Shown: positions 45,808 through 54,859 of the stretch, piece after piece | Layout: each line of letters opens with the position of its first letter | Numbering within the stretch: the first letter of the stretch is position 1 | From: Mycolicibacterium parafortuitum | GTDB lineage: Bacteria; Actinomycetota; Actinomycetes; Mycobacteriales; Mycobacteriaceae | Direction: 5' to 3' | Length of the DNA: 64,000 nucleotides | NCBI RefSeq assembly: GCF_010725485.1 | Contig: NZ_AP022598.1 | Location: forward strand, 3,410,001-3,474,000 | Made by a program: the position numbers and the translations under genes | Notes under the pieces: model-generated | The model's database searches: none | Seen by the model: the letters and a program-made list of their open reading frames with translations, nothing else | Told to the model about the DNA's origin: nothing

Positions 45808-46647
45808 ATGTGGCGGATGCGTGTGGTGCATTCGACGGGCTACGCCTACAAGTCGCCGGTCACCGCGTCGTTCAACGAGGTGCGGCTGACGCCGCGGTCG
45901 GACTCCCGGCAGAACGTGATCCTCAACCGGGTCGAAACCGTGCCCGCGACAAGGTCTTACCGCTACGTCGACTACTGGGGCACCGCGGTGACGGCGTTCG
46001 ATCTGCACGCCCCGCACACCGAGCTCGAGGTGACGGCGTCGTCGGTGGTCGAGACCGACAAGCCCGAAGAGCCCGAGGTGAAGGTCACCTGGGACGACCT
46101 CGCCAGTGAAGCGGTGCGTGACCGCTACGACGAGGTGCTGGCGCCGACGCATTACGTCCCGGCCAGCAAGCGCATCGAACGGGTCGGGCGGCGGATCGCG
46201 AAGTATCACGAGCCGCGCGAGGCTGTGGTCGAGGCGGCCCGCTGGGTGCAGGGCGAACTGAATTACGTGCCGGGCACCACCGGCGTGCACACCTCCGGGG
46301 TGGACGCACTGCGCGAAGGCAAGGGGGTGTGCCAGGACTTCGCGCACCTGACCCTGATGATGTTGCGCGGCATGGGGATTCCGTCGCGCTACGTGTCGGG
46401 ATATCTGCACCCGAAGAAGAACGCGAAGATCGGCGACACCGTCGAGGGGCAGAGCCATGCCTGGGTCCAGGCCTGGACCGGCGAGTGGCAGTACTACGAC
46501 CCGACCAACGACGCCGAGATCAACGAGCAGTACATCAGCGTCGGGGTGGGCCGGGACTATTCGGACGTCGCACCGCTCAAGGGCATCTACTCCGGGGAGG
46601 GGGCCACCGATCTCGACGTGATCGTCGAGATCACCAGGCTGGCTTAG
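45808..46647 (+). CDS. Transglutaminase-like cysteine protease family protein
   Basis: The 279-residue protein has an N-terminal beta-rich domain ([25 protein letters not shown]) and a transglutaminase core with the triad Cys in [11 protein letters not shown], His in QSHAWVQAW and Asp in YYDPTND. It could hydrolyse or transfer the amide bonds made by the ATP-grasp partner. The start is 2 nt after the alpha-E stop, with AAGGGGAG upstream. It overlaps the MBL gene by 17 bp, tail to tail. Confidence 0.9.
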   Translation: MWRMRVVHSTGYAYKSPVTASFNEVRLTPRSDSRQNVILNRVETVPATRSYRYVDYWGTAVTAFDLHAPHTELEVTASSVVETDKPEEPEVKVTWDDLASEAVRDRYDEVLAPTHYVPASKRIERVGRRIAKYHEPREAVVEAARWVQGELNYVPGTTGVHTSGVDALREGKGVCQDFAHLTLMMLRGMGIPSRYVSGYLHPKKNAKIGDTVEGQSHAWVQAWTGEWQYYDPTNDAEINEQYISVGVGRDYSDVAPLKGIYSGEGATDLDVIVEITRLA

Positions 46648-47491
46648 CGCACACCCCGGGGTGCACCTCGACGCGGTGCAGGTCGTCACCGAGTTCGATC
46701 TGCCGGTCGAAGTGGGATGCGGCCAGGGCGCGCCACTGGTCCTCCTGTCCGGGCTGCAGGGCAGGCACATAGTGGGTCAGGATCAGGATTCCGACCCCGG
46801 CCCGGGTCGCGGTCTCGGCGGCCTGCTCCACGGTGGAGTGGTAGTCGCAGATGTCACGGATGCGCTGCACCGGTAGTGCGTCCACCAGGTCGTGCCGGAT
46901 CACGGTGTGCACCAACGCCCCGGCGCCCGCGGCCAACTGGTCGAGGCCCTGGCACGGCACGGTGTCGCCGGCCAGCACCACCGATGCGCCGTGGTGCTCG
47001 ATGCGGAACGCGATGGTGGGTTCCACCGGCCGGTGGTCGGTCGGGCCCACCCGGATCGACACCTCGTCGCGTCCCCACACCACGCCGCCGGTCACCTCTT
47101 CGACCTCGACGAGCGGCGGTGCGGTCAGATCGGCATGGTGGGCGATCCGGTAGCCGATGTCGAACCGGAACGCCTTGAGCGTGTTCTCGACGACCTCGGC
47201 TGTCCCGGGCGGACCGATGATCGGCAGCGGGGGCATGTCGGGCGAAAAGTTCGACACCCAGCGGGTGATCAGGACGTCGCCGAGGTCGGCGATGTGGTCG
47301 CTGTGCAGGTGGGTCAGCAACAGCGCCGAGAGCTGGTTGGCGCCGACCCCGATCGCGGCGGCACGTTGCAGCACCCCGCGGCCGCAGTCGATCAGGAACG
47401 TCTGATCGCCGGCGCGAACCAGCGTCGACGGCCCCGCGCGGCGCGCGTCGGGGATCGGGCTTCCGGTGCCGAGCAGCGTCACTTCGATCAT
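46631..47491 (-). CDS. rnz: MBL-fold hydrolase, ribonuclease Z-like
   Basis: The 286-residue metallo-beta-lactamase-fold protein has the zinc motif H61-x-H63-x-D65-H66 ([11 protein letters not shown]), ligands in VLAGDTVPC and an end motif ILTHYVPA. It starts [14 protein letters not shown], like RNase Z/ElaC proteins that trim tRNA 3' ends. The corresponding Rv2407 is called rnz; direct tRNA activity here is not proven. TACCTT ends 5 nt before the ATG, a possible leaderless promoter. Confidence 0.85.
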   Translation of the reverse strand: MIEVTLLGTGSPIPDARRAGPSTLVRAGDQTFLIDCGRGVLQRAAAIGVGANQLSALLLTHLHSDHIADLGDVLITRWVSNFSPDMPPLPIIGPPGTAEVVENTLKAFRFDIGYRIAHHADLTAPPLVEVEEVTGGVVWGRDEVSIRVGPTDHRPVEPTIAFRIEHHGASVVLAGDTVPCQGLDQLAAGAGALVHTVIRHDLVDALPVQRIRDICDYHSTVEQAAETATRAGVGILILTHYVPALQPGQEDQWRALAASHFDRQIELGDDLHRVEVHPGVCAKPAW

Positions 47492-47620
47492 GTCGGAAGG
47501 TATACCGGTCCCGGCGGCTGCTGTCCTGCGGATCGGGGGCGATTCGGTTATGCGGCACGGGCCCGCCGGGAACCGCCGAGTAGTAGCCTGGTGTGAGCTA
47601 CATCACCCAGGGAGTGGTCG

Positions 47621-48049
47621 ATGCGGATATCTGACGTGCTGCGCAGCAAGGGGTCGGCGGTCGCCACCATCACCCCCGAGACGTCGGTCGCCGGGTTGCT
47701 GACCGAGCTGGCGGTGCGCAACATCGGCGCGATGGTCGTGGTGTCGCCGGACGGGCTGCTGGGCATCGTGTCCGAGCGCGACGTTGTCCGTAAGCTGCAC
47801 GACATGGGTGCTGACCTTCTGCACAGGCCGGTTTCGGAGATCATGACGACGCTGGTGGCGACGTGCACACCGCAGGATTCCGTGGACAGCCTGAGCGCGC
47901 TGATGACCAACAACCGGGTGCGGCACGTCCCGGTGGTGGTCGACGGGCGGCTTGCCGGCATCGTCAGCATCGGCGACGTGGTCAAGACCCGGATGGAGCA
48001 GCTGGAGCGCGAACACCAGCAGCTGCAGGCCTACATCACCCAGGGCTGA
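47621..48049 (+). CDS. CBS-domain pair protein
   Basis: The 142-residue protein consists of two CBS motifs (residues ~10-60 and ~75-130: VSPDGLLGIVSERDVVRKL and VDGRLAGIVSIGDVVKTRM). CBS pairs bind adenine nucleotides and usually regulate a partner; this one has no attached catalytic domain. It corresponds to Rv2406c, a hypoxia-associated gene in M. tuberculosis by my recollection. The ribosome-binding site is GGGAG. Confidence 0.88.
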   Translation: MRISDVLRSKGSAVATITPETSVAGLLTELAVRNIGAMVVVSPDGLLGIVSERDVVRKLHDMGADLLHRPVSEIMTTLVATCTPQDSVDSLSALMTNNRVRHVPVVVDGRLAGIVSIGDVVKTRMEQLEREHQQLQAYITQG

Positions 48050-48054
48050 CCGCG

Positions 48055-48672
48055 GTGGGAGACATCGCTGTCCGCTTCGTCGAGAAGCGGGACGTCACAC
48101 AGCTGTCGCAGGTACTGGCGCGGGCGTTCTTCGACGACCCGGTGATGGTGTGGATGATCCCCGACGAGACCCGCCGGGTCCGCGCCCTGGAGCGGATGTT
48201 CGGCGCGATGACCCGGCACCACTTCCTGGCCGGTGGTGGCGCCGAGGTGGCAGTGGATGCCGGGGGAGCGGGCACCGTCGGCGCCGCGTCGCTGTGGGAT
48301 CCGCCCGGGCGCTGGAAACAGACCCCACGCGAGGAGCTGCGGATGATGCCGAGCCTCATCCGCGCGTTGGGGCGGCACGCGCGCCGCGGCATGACGATGT
48401 CGGAGGTCATGAAGAAGAACCATCCCGAGGAGCCGCACTGGTATCTCGGGGTGATCGGCAGCGACCCGGACGCGCGCGGCAAGGGGTTCGGCAACGCGCT
48501 GATGCGGTCACGCCTGGACCGGTGCGACGCCGAGGGCGCGCCGGCGTATCTGGAGTCCAGCAAGGAATCGAATGTGCCGTACTACATGCGGTTCGGCTTC
48601 GAGGTCACCGGCGAGCTCACCGTGCCCGACGGCGGCCCGACCATGTGGCAGATGTGGCGACATCCCCGATAA
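48055..48672 (+). CDS. GNAT family N-acetyltransferase
   Basis: The 205-residue protein has the acetyl-CoA pyrophosphate-binding motif DARGKGFGNALM with the preceding WYLGVIGSDP strand and the C-terminal YLESSKESNVPYYMRFGFEV typical of GNATs. The substrate is unknown. GTG 48055 is 5 nt after the CBS stop, so the two genes are probably co-transcribed. Confidence 0.88.
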   Translation: MGDIAVRFVEKRDVTQLSQVLARAFFDDPVMVWMIPDETRRVRALERMFGAMTRHHFLAGGGAEVAVDAGGAGTVGAASLWDPPGRWKQTPREELRMMPSLIRALGRHARRGMTMSEVMKKNHPEEPHWYLGVIGSDPDARGKGFGNALMRSRLDRCDAEGAPAYLESSKESNVPYYMRFGFEVTGELTVPDGGPTMWQMWRHPR

Positions 48673-48680
48673 AGCCAGCC

Positions 48681-48694
48681 GAGCTGATCAGCTC
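48681..48694. terminator. Perfect palindrome between convergent GNAT and PemK-like genes
   Basis: GAGCT-GATC-AGCTC overlaps the minus-strand stop codon and lies 8 nt past the plus-strand stop. As RNA it forms a 5-bp stem with a tetraloop in both directions; it is a weak bidirectional terminator candidate. Confidence 0.4.
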
Positions 48695-49299
48695 CAGCTG
48701 TACTCGGCGCGCAGCCGCGCCGCGACCACGTCGAACACCTCGCGGGCGAGGATCGCACCCTCACGCCTGATGCCCTCTTCGGGGACGTCGAGCACCCGGT
48801 CCAGCCGCACCCAGCTGGCGCGTCCTTCATAGTCCCAGCTGCCGTGGCCGATCGAGATCCAGTTCGGGTCGTCACGGTGGTGGTCCTGGCTGGACAGCAT
48901 CAGGCCGAGCAGGATGTCGCGGTCGCGGCCGACCACCAGCACCGGTCTGTCCTTACCGCGGGTCGGGTCGTCCTCGAAGGTGACCCACGTCCACACGATC
49001 TCGCCGGGGTCGGCGCGGCCGTCGAGGTCGGGGGCATAGGAGACCCGGCGTGCCCGGTGCGCGGTCGGGACGAAGTTCTTCGACACGGGACGCCCGGCCG
49101 GCAGGGCAGGCGCGTGCGACGGCGGCGGTCCGGTCAGCACGTCGAGCCCGATCCGGATGCCCTGCTGGATGCCGCGCTGCAGCGTGTCCGACCTCTGCAG
49201 CTGACGCACCAGTTTCGGCGCTTCGTTGAAGACGATGTTTTCGGTGCCCTTCACCAGGAAGCGCTGAAAGGCCCTCAAATTCCATGACGATGACGCCAT
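48688..49299 (-). CDS. PemK/MazF-like fold protein, Rv2405 family
   Basis: The 203-residue protein has a PemK/MazF-like C-terminal half (PGEIVWTWVTFEDDPTRGKDRPVLVVGRD ... ASWVRLDRVLDVPEEGI) preceded by ~90 residues not found in toxins. No antitoxin gene is adjacent. It is conserved next to lepA in mycobacteria, which argues for a housekeeping role rather than a toxin. ATG 49299 is preferred over an in-frame TTG at 49308. TATGCT upstream is a possible -10. Confidence 0.75.
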   Translation of the reverse strand: MASSSWNLRAFQRFLVKGTENIVFNEAPKLVRQLQRSDTLQRGIQQGIRIGLDVLTGPPPSHAPALPAGRPVSKNFVPTAHRARRVSYAPDLDGRADPGEIVWTWVTFEDDPTRGKDRPVLVVGRDRDILLGLMLSSQDHHRDDPNWISIGHGSWDYEGRASWVRLDRVLDVPEEGIRREGAILAREVFDVVAARLRAEYSWS

Positions 49300-49346
49300 A
49301 CCCGCCAAGCATAGGGCGTCCGCGGAGGCCTCGATTGGGCTGAGGG

Positions 49347-51254
49347 GTGTTGCGCTCGATACTCTGGAGGCGCCTGATCAGGCTCACAGACCCCGCTCAC
49401 CAGGAGATTCCCATCGCTAGCTTCGCCGACAAGACGTTCACTGCGCCGGCGCAGATTCGGAACTTCTGCATCATCGCCCACATCGACCACGGCAAGTCCA
49501 CGCTGGCCGACCGGATGCTGCAGCTCACCGGTGTGGTCGCGGACAGGGATATGCGCGCCCAGTACCTGGACCGGATGGACATCGAGCGTGAGCGCGGCAT
49601 CACGATCAAGGCGCAGAACGTGCGTCTGCCCTGGGAGGTGGATGGCGAGCAGTTCGTCCTGCACCTGATCGACACCCCCGGCCACGTCGATTTCACCTAC
49701 GAGGTGTCCCGGGCGCTGGAGGCGTGCGAGGGTGCGGTGCTGCTGGTCGACGCCGCCCAGGGCATCGAGGCGCAGACGCTGGCCAACCTGTACCTGGCGC
49801 TGGACCGCGATCTGACGATCATCCCGGTGCTCAACAAGATCGACCTGCCCGCCGCCGACCCGGATCGCTACGCCGGTGAGATCGCGCACATCATCGGGTG
49901 CGAACCCGAGGACGTGCTGCGGGTGTCGGGCAAGACCGGCGCCGGGGTCGGGGAGCTGCTCGACCACGTGGTGCGCCAGATCCCGCCGCCGCAGGGCGAC
50001 CCGGACGGCCCCGCCCGCGCGATGATCTTCGACTCGGTCTACGACATCTACCGCGGCGTGGTGACCTACGTCCGCGTGGTGGACGGCAAGATCACCCCGC
50101 GCGAGCGGATCAAGATGATGTCCACCGGCGCCACCCACGAGCTGCTCGAGGTGGGCATCGTCTCGCCCGAACCCAAGCCCTCCGACGGACTCGGCGTCGG
50201 CGAGGTCGGGTACCTGATCACCGGCGTGAAGGACGTCCGCCAGTCCAAGGTCGGCGACACCGTGACGACCGCGCGCCACGGCGCGGTGGAGCCGCTGACC
50301 GGCTACCGCGAGCCCAAGCCGATGGTGTACTCGGGCCTGTATCCGGTGGACGGCTCCGACTACCCGGTGTTGCGCGAGGCACTGGACAAGCTGCAGCTCA
50401 ACGACGCCGCACTGACCTACGAGCCCGAGACGTCGGTGGCGCTGGGCTTCGGGTTCCGGTGCGGGTTCCTGGGGCTGCTGCACATGGAGATCACCCGGGA
50501 GCGGCTGGAACGCGAATTCAATCTCGACCTGATCTCCACGGCGCCCAACGTCGTCTACCGGGTGGTCAAGGACGACGGCACCGAGATGGTCGTCACCAAC
50601 CCGTCGGACTGGCCTGAGGGCAAGGTCCGGTCGGTGTTCGAGCCGGTGGTCAAGACCACCGTCATCGCGCCGAGTGAGTTCATCGGCACCATCATGGAGC
50701 TGTGCCAGTCGCGGCGCGGCGAGCTCGGCGGCATGGACTACCTGTCGCCGGAGCGGGTCGAGTTGCGCTACACGATGCCGCTGGGCGAGATCATCTTCGA
50801 CTTCTTCGACTCGCTGAAGTCCAGGACGCGCGGCTACGCCAGCCTGGACTACGAGGAGGCAGGCGAGCAGGAAGCCGATCTGGTCAAGGTCGACATCCTG
50901 CTGCAGGGCGAGGCCGTCGACGCGTTCAGTGCGATCGTGCACAAGGACGGCGCCGCGGCGTACGGCAACAAGATGACGACCAAGCTCAAGGAGCTGATCC
51001 CGCGCCAGCAGTTCGAGGTGCCGGTGCAGGCCGCGATCGGCTCGAGGATCATCGCACGCGAGAACATCCGTGCCATCCGCAAGGACGTCCTGTCCAAGTG
51101 CTACGGCGGTGACATCACCCGTAAGCGCAAGCTGCTGGAGAAGCAGAAGGAAGGCAAGAAGCGGATGAAGACCATCGGCCGGGTCGAGGTCCCGCAGGAG
51201 GCTTTCGTCGCGGCACTGTCCACCGAATCCACGGCCGACAAACCGAAGAAGTAG
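49347..51254 (+). CDS. lepA: Elongation factor 4 (LepA)
   Basis: The 635-residue translational GTPase promotes back-translocation or initiation fidelity on stalled ribosomes. The G domain begins [20 protein letters not shown], followed by [18 protein letters not shown] and [11 protein letters not shown]. The LepA-specific C-terminal domain ends with [32 protein letters not shown]. The annotated GTG at 49347 lies upstream of a good -10 (TACTCT, 49360-49365), so the true start may be downstream, near codon 20 (see findings). Confidence 0.97.
   Translation: MLRSILWRRLIRLTDPAHQEIPIASFADKTFTAPAQIRNFCIIAHIDHGKSTLADRMLQLTGVVADRDMRAQYLDRMDIERERGITIKAQNVRLPWEVDGEQFVLHLIDTPGHVDFTYEVSRALEACEGAVLLVDAAQGIEAQTLANLYLALDRDLTIIPVLNKIDLPAADPDRYAGEIAHIIGCEPEDVLRVSGKTGAGVGELLDHVVRQIPPPQGDPDGPARAMIFDSVYDIYRGVVTYVRVVDGKITPRERIKMMSTGATHELLEVGIVSPEPKPSDGLGVGEVGYLITGVKDVRQSKVGDTVTTARHGAVEPLTGYREPKPMVYSGLYPVDGSDYPVLREALDKLQLNDAALTYEPETSVALGFGFRCGFLGLLHMEITRERLEREFNLDLISTAPNVVYRVVKDDGTEMVVTNPSDWPEGKVRSVFEPVVKTTVIAPSEFIGTIMELCQSRRGELGGMDYLSPERVELRYTMPLGEIIFDFFDSLKSRTRGYASLDYEEAGEQEADLVKVDILLQGEAVDAFSAIVHKDGAAAYGNKMTTKLKELIPRQQFEVPVQAAIGSRIIARENIRAIRKDVLSKCYGGDITRKRKLLEKQKEGKKRMKTIGRVEVPQEAFVAALSTESTADKPKK
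49360..49383 (+). promoter_or_regulatory. lepA -10 element with a palindrome at the predicted mRNA 5' end
   Basis: TACTCT (49360-49365) predicts transcription from about 49372. The palindrome GCCTGATCAGGC (49372-49383) starts exactly there and could form a 5'-terminal stem-loop. The element lies inside the open frame assigned to lepA. Confidence 0.45.
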
Positions 51255-51262
51255 TTCGGTGC

Positions 51263-51282
51263 GGGCTGATTCAAAAGCCCGA
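51263..51282 (+). terminator. Hairpin after lepA
   Basis: CGGGCT-N8-AGCCCG forms a 6-bp stem 8 nt past the lepA stop. A smaller hairpin, CCGAA-N7-TTCGG, spans the stop codon itself. Confidence 0.5.
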
Positions 51283-51370
51283 TGTGCTGATCCGGTTGTC
51301 CGGCAGGGTATTTGAGCCGAGGGTCGGCATCTCGGCGCTTCGGTCACCGCCGGTCTCAGCCCGCCGCGCC

Positions 51371-51376
51371 TAGCGT
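51371..51376 (+). promoter_or_regulatory. -10 element (TAGCGT), leaderless 44-codon ORF
   Basis: TAGCGT ends 6 nt before the ATG at 51383. Confidence 0.55.
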
Positions 51377-51382
51377 GGACGC

Positions 51383-51517
51383 ATGGAGGAGACGCCGACA
51401 CCGTGGCTGATCACCGAGGCGTTCGACTCCTCGGCGCTCGCCACGCGCTGGGTGTGGATCGTCGTGCTGGCCGGGGTTGCCGCGGTGGTGCTCGGCGGCA
51501 TCCTGTTCAGCGTGTGA
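51383..51517 (+). CDS. 44-residue single-span membrane peptide
   Basis: The frame encodes an acidic N-terminus (MEETPTPWLITEAFD) and one hydrophobic helix (WVWIVVLAGVAAVVLGGILF) ending at the TGA. It has a -10 placed for leaderless transcription and a perfect 7-bp hairpin 1 nt after the stop, so it looks like a complete small transcription unit. Function unknown; such peptides often regulate membrane enzymes or transporters. It precedes whiB by 165 bp. Confidence 0.6.
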   Translation: MEETPTPWLITEAFDSSALATRWVWIVVLAGVAAVVLGGILFSV

Positions 51518-51518
51518 C

Positions 51519-51556
51519 AGCGCGCTGACACCGCGCGCTCGACGCCCGCGAGGGCG
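51519..51556 (+). terminator. Tandem hairpins after the 44-codon ORF
   Basis: AGCGCGC-N7-GCGCGCT (51519-51539) is a perfect 7-bp stem 1 nt past the stop. CGCCC-GCGA-GGGCG (51543-51556) follows with a GNRA loop. Confidence 0.6.
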
Positions 51557-51682
51557 CCTGAAATGCCACTGTGCGCGGCGTGTCACCGTGCAGACACGCG
51601 CGCTCGGCCGGTGGGGGTGGGTGTAAAGCTCACGGGGAGTTGATATCTGGGCGGGAGCCCGGATCTGGGTGAGCATGCACGC

Positions 51683-51988
51683 ATGACCGCGGTATGGCAG
51701 CCACGACTCGACGCCGACGAATACTGGAGTTGGCAGCTGTCCGGCAAGTGCCTCGACCACCCCGCCGACCTGTTCTTCCCGGAGAACGCGCCGCGTGCTG
51801 ACCGACGGGGACTCGAAGAGCAGGCCAAGCGCATCTGCGCCGACTGCCCGGTGCTGCTGCGCTGCCGCGAACATGCCGTCAGCGTCCCGGAACGCTACGG
51901 GATCTGGGGCGCGATGACCCCGCGCGAACGCGGAGTCCCGCCGTCGCACCGGCCCGCGAACCGCGCCGGCGAAAAGAATTCACGCTGA
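51683..51988 (+). CDS. WhiB family iron-sulfur transcription factor
   Basis: The 101-residue protein has the four cluster-binding cysteines C23, C52, C55 and C61, spaced as in WhiB proteins (C-x28-C-x2-C-x5-C). It also has the GIWGA turn at residues 73-77 followed by a basic tail. WhiB proteins bind a 4Fe-4S cluster and act with the sigma factor. The paralogue cannot be named by eye; it does not look like WhiB1, WhiB2 or WhiB6. It may control the permease operon just downstream (inference). Confidence 0.92.
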   Translation: MTAVWQPRLDADEYWSWQLSGKCLDHPADLFFPENAPRADRRGLEEQAKRICADCPVLLRCREHAVSVPERYGIWGAMTPRERGVPPSHRPANRAGEKNSR

Positions 51989-52001
51989 CCCGAACGATTG
52001 A

Positions 52002-52028
52002 GCAACGTGAGATACGTCTCTACGTTGC
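52002..52028. promoter_or_regulatory. Stable hairpin with UACG loop upstream of the permease operon
   Basis: GCAACGT (52002-52008) and ACGTTGC (52022-52028) flank GAGA-TACG-TCTC with one bulged T. This gives an 11-bp stem capped by a UNCG-type tetraloop. It lies 13 nt after the whiB stop and 36 nt before the permease ATG. It may terminate whiB, serve as an operator, or act in the permease leader. Confidence 0.55.
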
Positions 52029-52064
52029 GTTCAGCACGGCCCGAAACACCAGGAGGGTGTCCCC

Positions 52065-53525
52065 ATGTCTGAAGCAACGCTGCCCGATCCAGGGGTGACA
52101 GCAAAGCTACCGGCAGCCTCAGAAGGCTCCGAAACGCCGGATCCACGGCGGCTGCGGGGCAACCTCGGCGTCGCATCGATCGTGTTCATGGTCGTCGCCG
52201 CCGCGGCGCCGCTCGGGGTCATCGGCGGCGTGGTGCCGCTGGGGCTGGCGGCCGGTAACGGGGCGGGCTTCCCGGCGACGTTCATCGTCGCGACCGTGAT
52301 CCTGCTGCTGTTCTCGGCGGGCTTCACCGCGATGACCCCGCACGTCGAGGAGGCGGGCGCGTTCTTCTCCTACGTCCGGCAGTCCCTCGGCCTCCCGGTC
52401 GGCATCGGCATCGCGTTCGTCGCCGTGGTCAGCTACGTGGCTCTCGAAGCAGGGGTCTACGGCCTGCTCGGTCCGGCCGGGGCGAGCGTCGTCGAGTTGT
52501 TCGGCGGGCCCGCGCTACCGTGGTGGCTGTTCGCCGCCGCCGCGTTCGCCGTGACGACCTACCTCGGCTACCGCAACATCGAACTGTCCAGCCGGGTGCT
52601 CGCGGTGCTGCTGACCGCCGAGATCGCGATCGTCGCGATCCTCGACCTGGTCATCGTCGTCCGCGGCGGCGACCACGGCCTGTCGTCGGGCATCGTGAAC
52701 CCGGACGCGATCTTCTCGGGATCCCTTGGCATCGGACTGCTCTTCGCGATCATCAGCTACGTCGGGTTCGAGGCGACCGCGATCTTCCGCGACGAGGCCC
52801 GCACGCCCGAGCGCACCATCCCGCGCGCCACCTACTTCTCGCTGCTGCTGATCGGCATCTTCTACGCGATCACCAGCTGGGCGCTGATCTCCGGATGGGG
52901 TGACGAGCAGGCGGTCGCCCAGGCCACCGACAACGGCGGGACGTTCCTCGGCGACACCGCGTCGCGCTACATCGGTGTCTTCGGCGCCGACGTGATCACG
53001 GTGCTGTACTTCACCAGCCTGTTCGCGTGCATCCTGGCGTTCCACAACGTCGCGTCGCGCTACCTCTTCGCGCTGGCTCAGAAGGACGTGCTGCCCGCCG
53101 CGCTGAGCCGCCCGCACGCCGAACACGGTTCGCCGCACCAGGCTTCGCTGTGGATCTCCGGCGTCGTCGCGCTCAGCGTGCTGCTGGCCGTGGTGTTCGG
53201 GCTCGACCCGGCCGCGCAGTTCTACACGTGGTTCGCCGGGACGACGACCGTCGGCATCGTGGTGCTGCTGATCGCGACCAGCGTGGCCGTCCTGGTCTTC
53301 TTCGCCAAGGACCGCCGCGGCAACTCGCAGTGGCGGGTGCGCATCGCACCGGCACTCGGCCTCGTGGGCCTGCTCGGCTCGTTGGTGCTGATCCTGACCA
53401 ACCTCAGCGATCTGGTCGGCGGCTCCGCCGTGCTGGCCGCGGTGGTGATCGGGGTTCTGTTGGGCGCGTTCGTGATCGGCGTCGCCGCAGGCAAAGCACT
53501 CGTCGGGCGGAAGACCTCGTCATGA
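52065..53525 (+). CDS. APC superfamily amino acid / amine permease
   Basis: The 486-residue membrane protein has about 12 hydrophobic helices. The first contains the APC consensus substrate loop (FMVVAAAAPLGVIGGVVPLGL), and GFEATAIFRDEARTPERTIPRATYFSL follows helix 6. It likely imports an amino acid or amine by proton symport. AGGAGGGTG precedes the ATG. The stop overlaps the next gene (ATGA), so uptake and metabolism are coupled: its cargo is probably the substrate of the glutamine-synthetase-like enzyme. Confidence 0.9.
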   Translation: MSEATLPDPGVTAKLPAASEGSETPDPRRLRGNLGVASIVFMVVAAAAPLGVIGGVVPLGLAAGNGAGFPATFIVATVILLLFSAGFTAMTPHVEEAGAFFSYVRQSLGLPVGIGIAFVAVVSYVALEAGVYGLLGPAGASVVELFGGPALPWWLFAAAAFAVTTYLGYRNIELSSRVLAVLLTAEIAIVAILDLVIVVRGGDHGLSSGIVNPDAIFSGSLGIGLLFAIISYVGFEATAIFRDEARTPERTIPRATYFSLLLIGIFYAITSWALISGWGDEQAVAQATDNGGTFLGDTASRYIGVFGADVITVLYFTSLFACILAFHNVASRYLFALAQKDVLPAALSRPHAEHGSPHQASLWISGVVALSVLLAVVFGLDPAAQFYTWFAGTTTVGIVVLLIATSVAVLVFFAKDRRGNSQWRVRIAPALGLVGLLGSLVLILTNLSDLVGGSAVLAAVVIGVLLGAFVIGVAAGKALVGRKTSS

Positions 53526-54859
53526 CGCAGCTGTCCGGACCACAGATCGGCGTCGCGGCCGACGAACTGCGCGACGGCATCGCCGACGGCACGCTGCACG
53601 AGATCGAGGTGGCCTGGACCGACCCGTTCGGCCACGCCGCCGGTAAGCGGATCCCGGCCGCGCAGTTCCTGGACCGGGCGGCCGGCACCGGGTTCGCGTT
53701 CTGCGAGGCTGCGCTCGGCTGGAACACCGACGGCACGGTCATCGACGGGCTGCGGCTGACCAACTGGGACGGCGGCTACCCGGATGTGTATGCGGTGCCG
53801 GACTTCTCAACGTTCACCCGGGTGCCGTGGCGCCCCGGCGTCGGACACGTGATCTCCGATATCGTCACCCATCACCGCACCCCGTCGCTGCTGGACCCGC
53901 GCGCCGTGCTGAAGCGGGTGCTGGCCCGGCTGGACGGGCTGGGCTACAGCGCCAACATCGGTGTCGAGTTCGAGTTCTACCTGCTCGAGCTCGACGGTGC
54001 GCCGATCATCGACAAGATCCAGGCCTACTCGCTGGAGAACGCGAACGCGCTGGATCCGTTGATCGCCGACCTGTACCAAACCCTCGGCGCGTTCACGCGT
54101 CTGGAGGGCATCCAGACCGAGTACGGCCCGGGCCAGGTCGAGACCAACCTCGTCTACACCGATGCGCTGGCCGCCGCCGACGACAGCGCCCGGCTCAAAT
54201 ACGCCGCCAAGGAGGTGGCGCGCAGGCACGGCAAGCTCGCCAGCTTCATGCCCAAGCCGTTCTCGGAGCACTCGGGAAGCTCGGCGCACCTGCACATCTC
54301 GTTGTGGCGCGGCGACGAGCCGGCCTTCGCGGCGGTCGACGGCGCCGAGAGCCAGGACGCGCGTTACGCGATCGCCGGGCTTTTCGAGCACCTGCCCTCG
54401 ATCACGCTGTTCGGTGCGCATTCGGTCAACGCGTACCGCCGGTTCGCGCCGGACACGTTCGCTCCCGACACGGTCAACTGGAGCCGGGATAATCGCAGCG
54501 CGGCGATCCGCTCGCTGATCGAGGACAAGCCCGAGGCCTCCCGTATCGAATTGCGTTCCGGAGCATCGGATTCCAATCCTTACTGGCTGATCGCCTCGGC
54601 GCTGGCGGGCGTCGTCGCGGGCCTGGAGGCGCGGCGCGAGCCCCCGGAGCAGGCGACCGGCAACCTCTACGGCAAGGGCACCCCGCTACCCGACTCGCTG
54701 GGCACCGCGGTGGCGCTCGCCGTGCAGGACGACACCATCCTGGAGATCCTGGGCGCCGAGTCGGTGCTCGACTTCGCCGCGATCGCGCGCAGCGAATGGG
54801 AGCAGTACGTGGGCCATGTCAGCGATTGGGAGCGCGATCGCTACCTGAGCACGTCATGA
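53522..54859 (+). CDS. Glutamine synthetase-like gamma-glutamyl ligase
   Basis: The 445-residue protein has the GS catalytic fold: N-terminal beta-grasp, ATP/metal site blocks GVEFEFYLLEL, GPGQVETNLVYTDAL, KPFSEHSGSSAHLHISLW and SRDNRSAAIRSL. It is nearer to GlnA3/GlnA4-type and PuuA-type proteins, which glutamylate amines, than to housekeeping GlnA: the adenylylation region is not recognisable. It probably joins glutamate to an imported amine. The start ATG overlaps the permease stop, and its own stop overlaps the next start. Confidence 0.86.
   Translation: MTQLSGPQIGVAADELRDGIADGTLHEIEVAWTDPFGHAAGKRIPAAQFLDRAAGTGFAFCEAALGWNTDGTVIDGLRLTNWDGGYPDVYAVPDFSTFTRVPWRPGVGHVISDIVTHHRTPSLLDPRAVLKRVLARLDGLGYSANIGVEFEFYLLELDGAPIIDKIQAYSLENANALDPLIADLYQTLGAFTRLEGIQTEYGPGQVETNLVYTDALAAADDSARLKYAAKEVARRHGKLASFMPKPFSEHSGSSAHLHISLWRGDEPAFAAVDGAESQDARYAIAGLFEHLPSITLFGAHSVNAYRRFAPDTFAPDTVNWSRDNRSAAIRSLIEDKPEASRIELRSGASDSNPYWLIASALAGVVAGLEARREPPEQATGNLYGKGTPLPDSLGTAVALAVQDDTILEILGAESVLDFAAIARSEWEQYVGHVSDWERDRYLSTS

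Noticed and set aside
48688..49299. Toxin-antitoxin module based on the PemK/MazF-like fold
   Set aside because: No antitoxin-sized gene adjoins it, the protein has a long extra N-terminal part, and it is a conserved neighbour of lepA; treated as a housekeeping PemK-fold protein.
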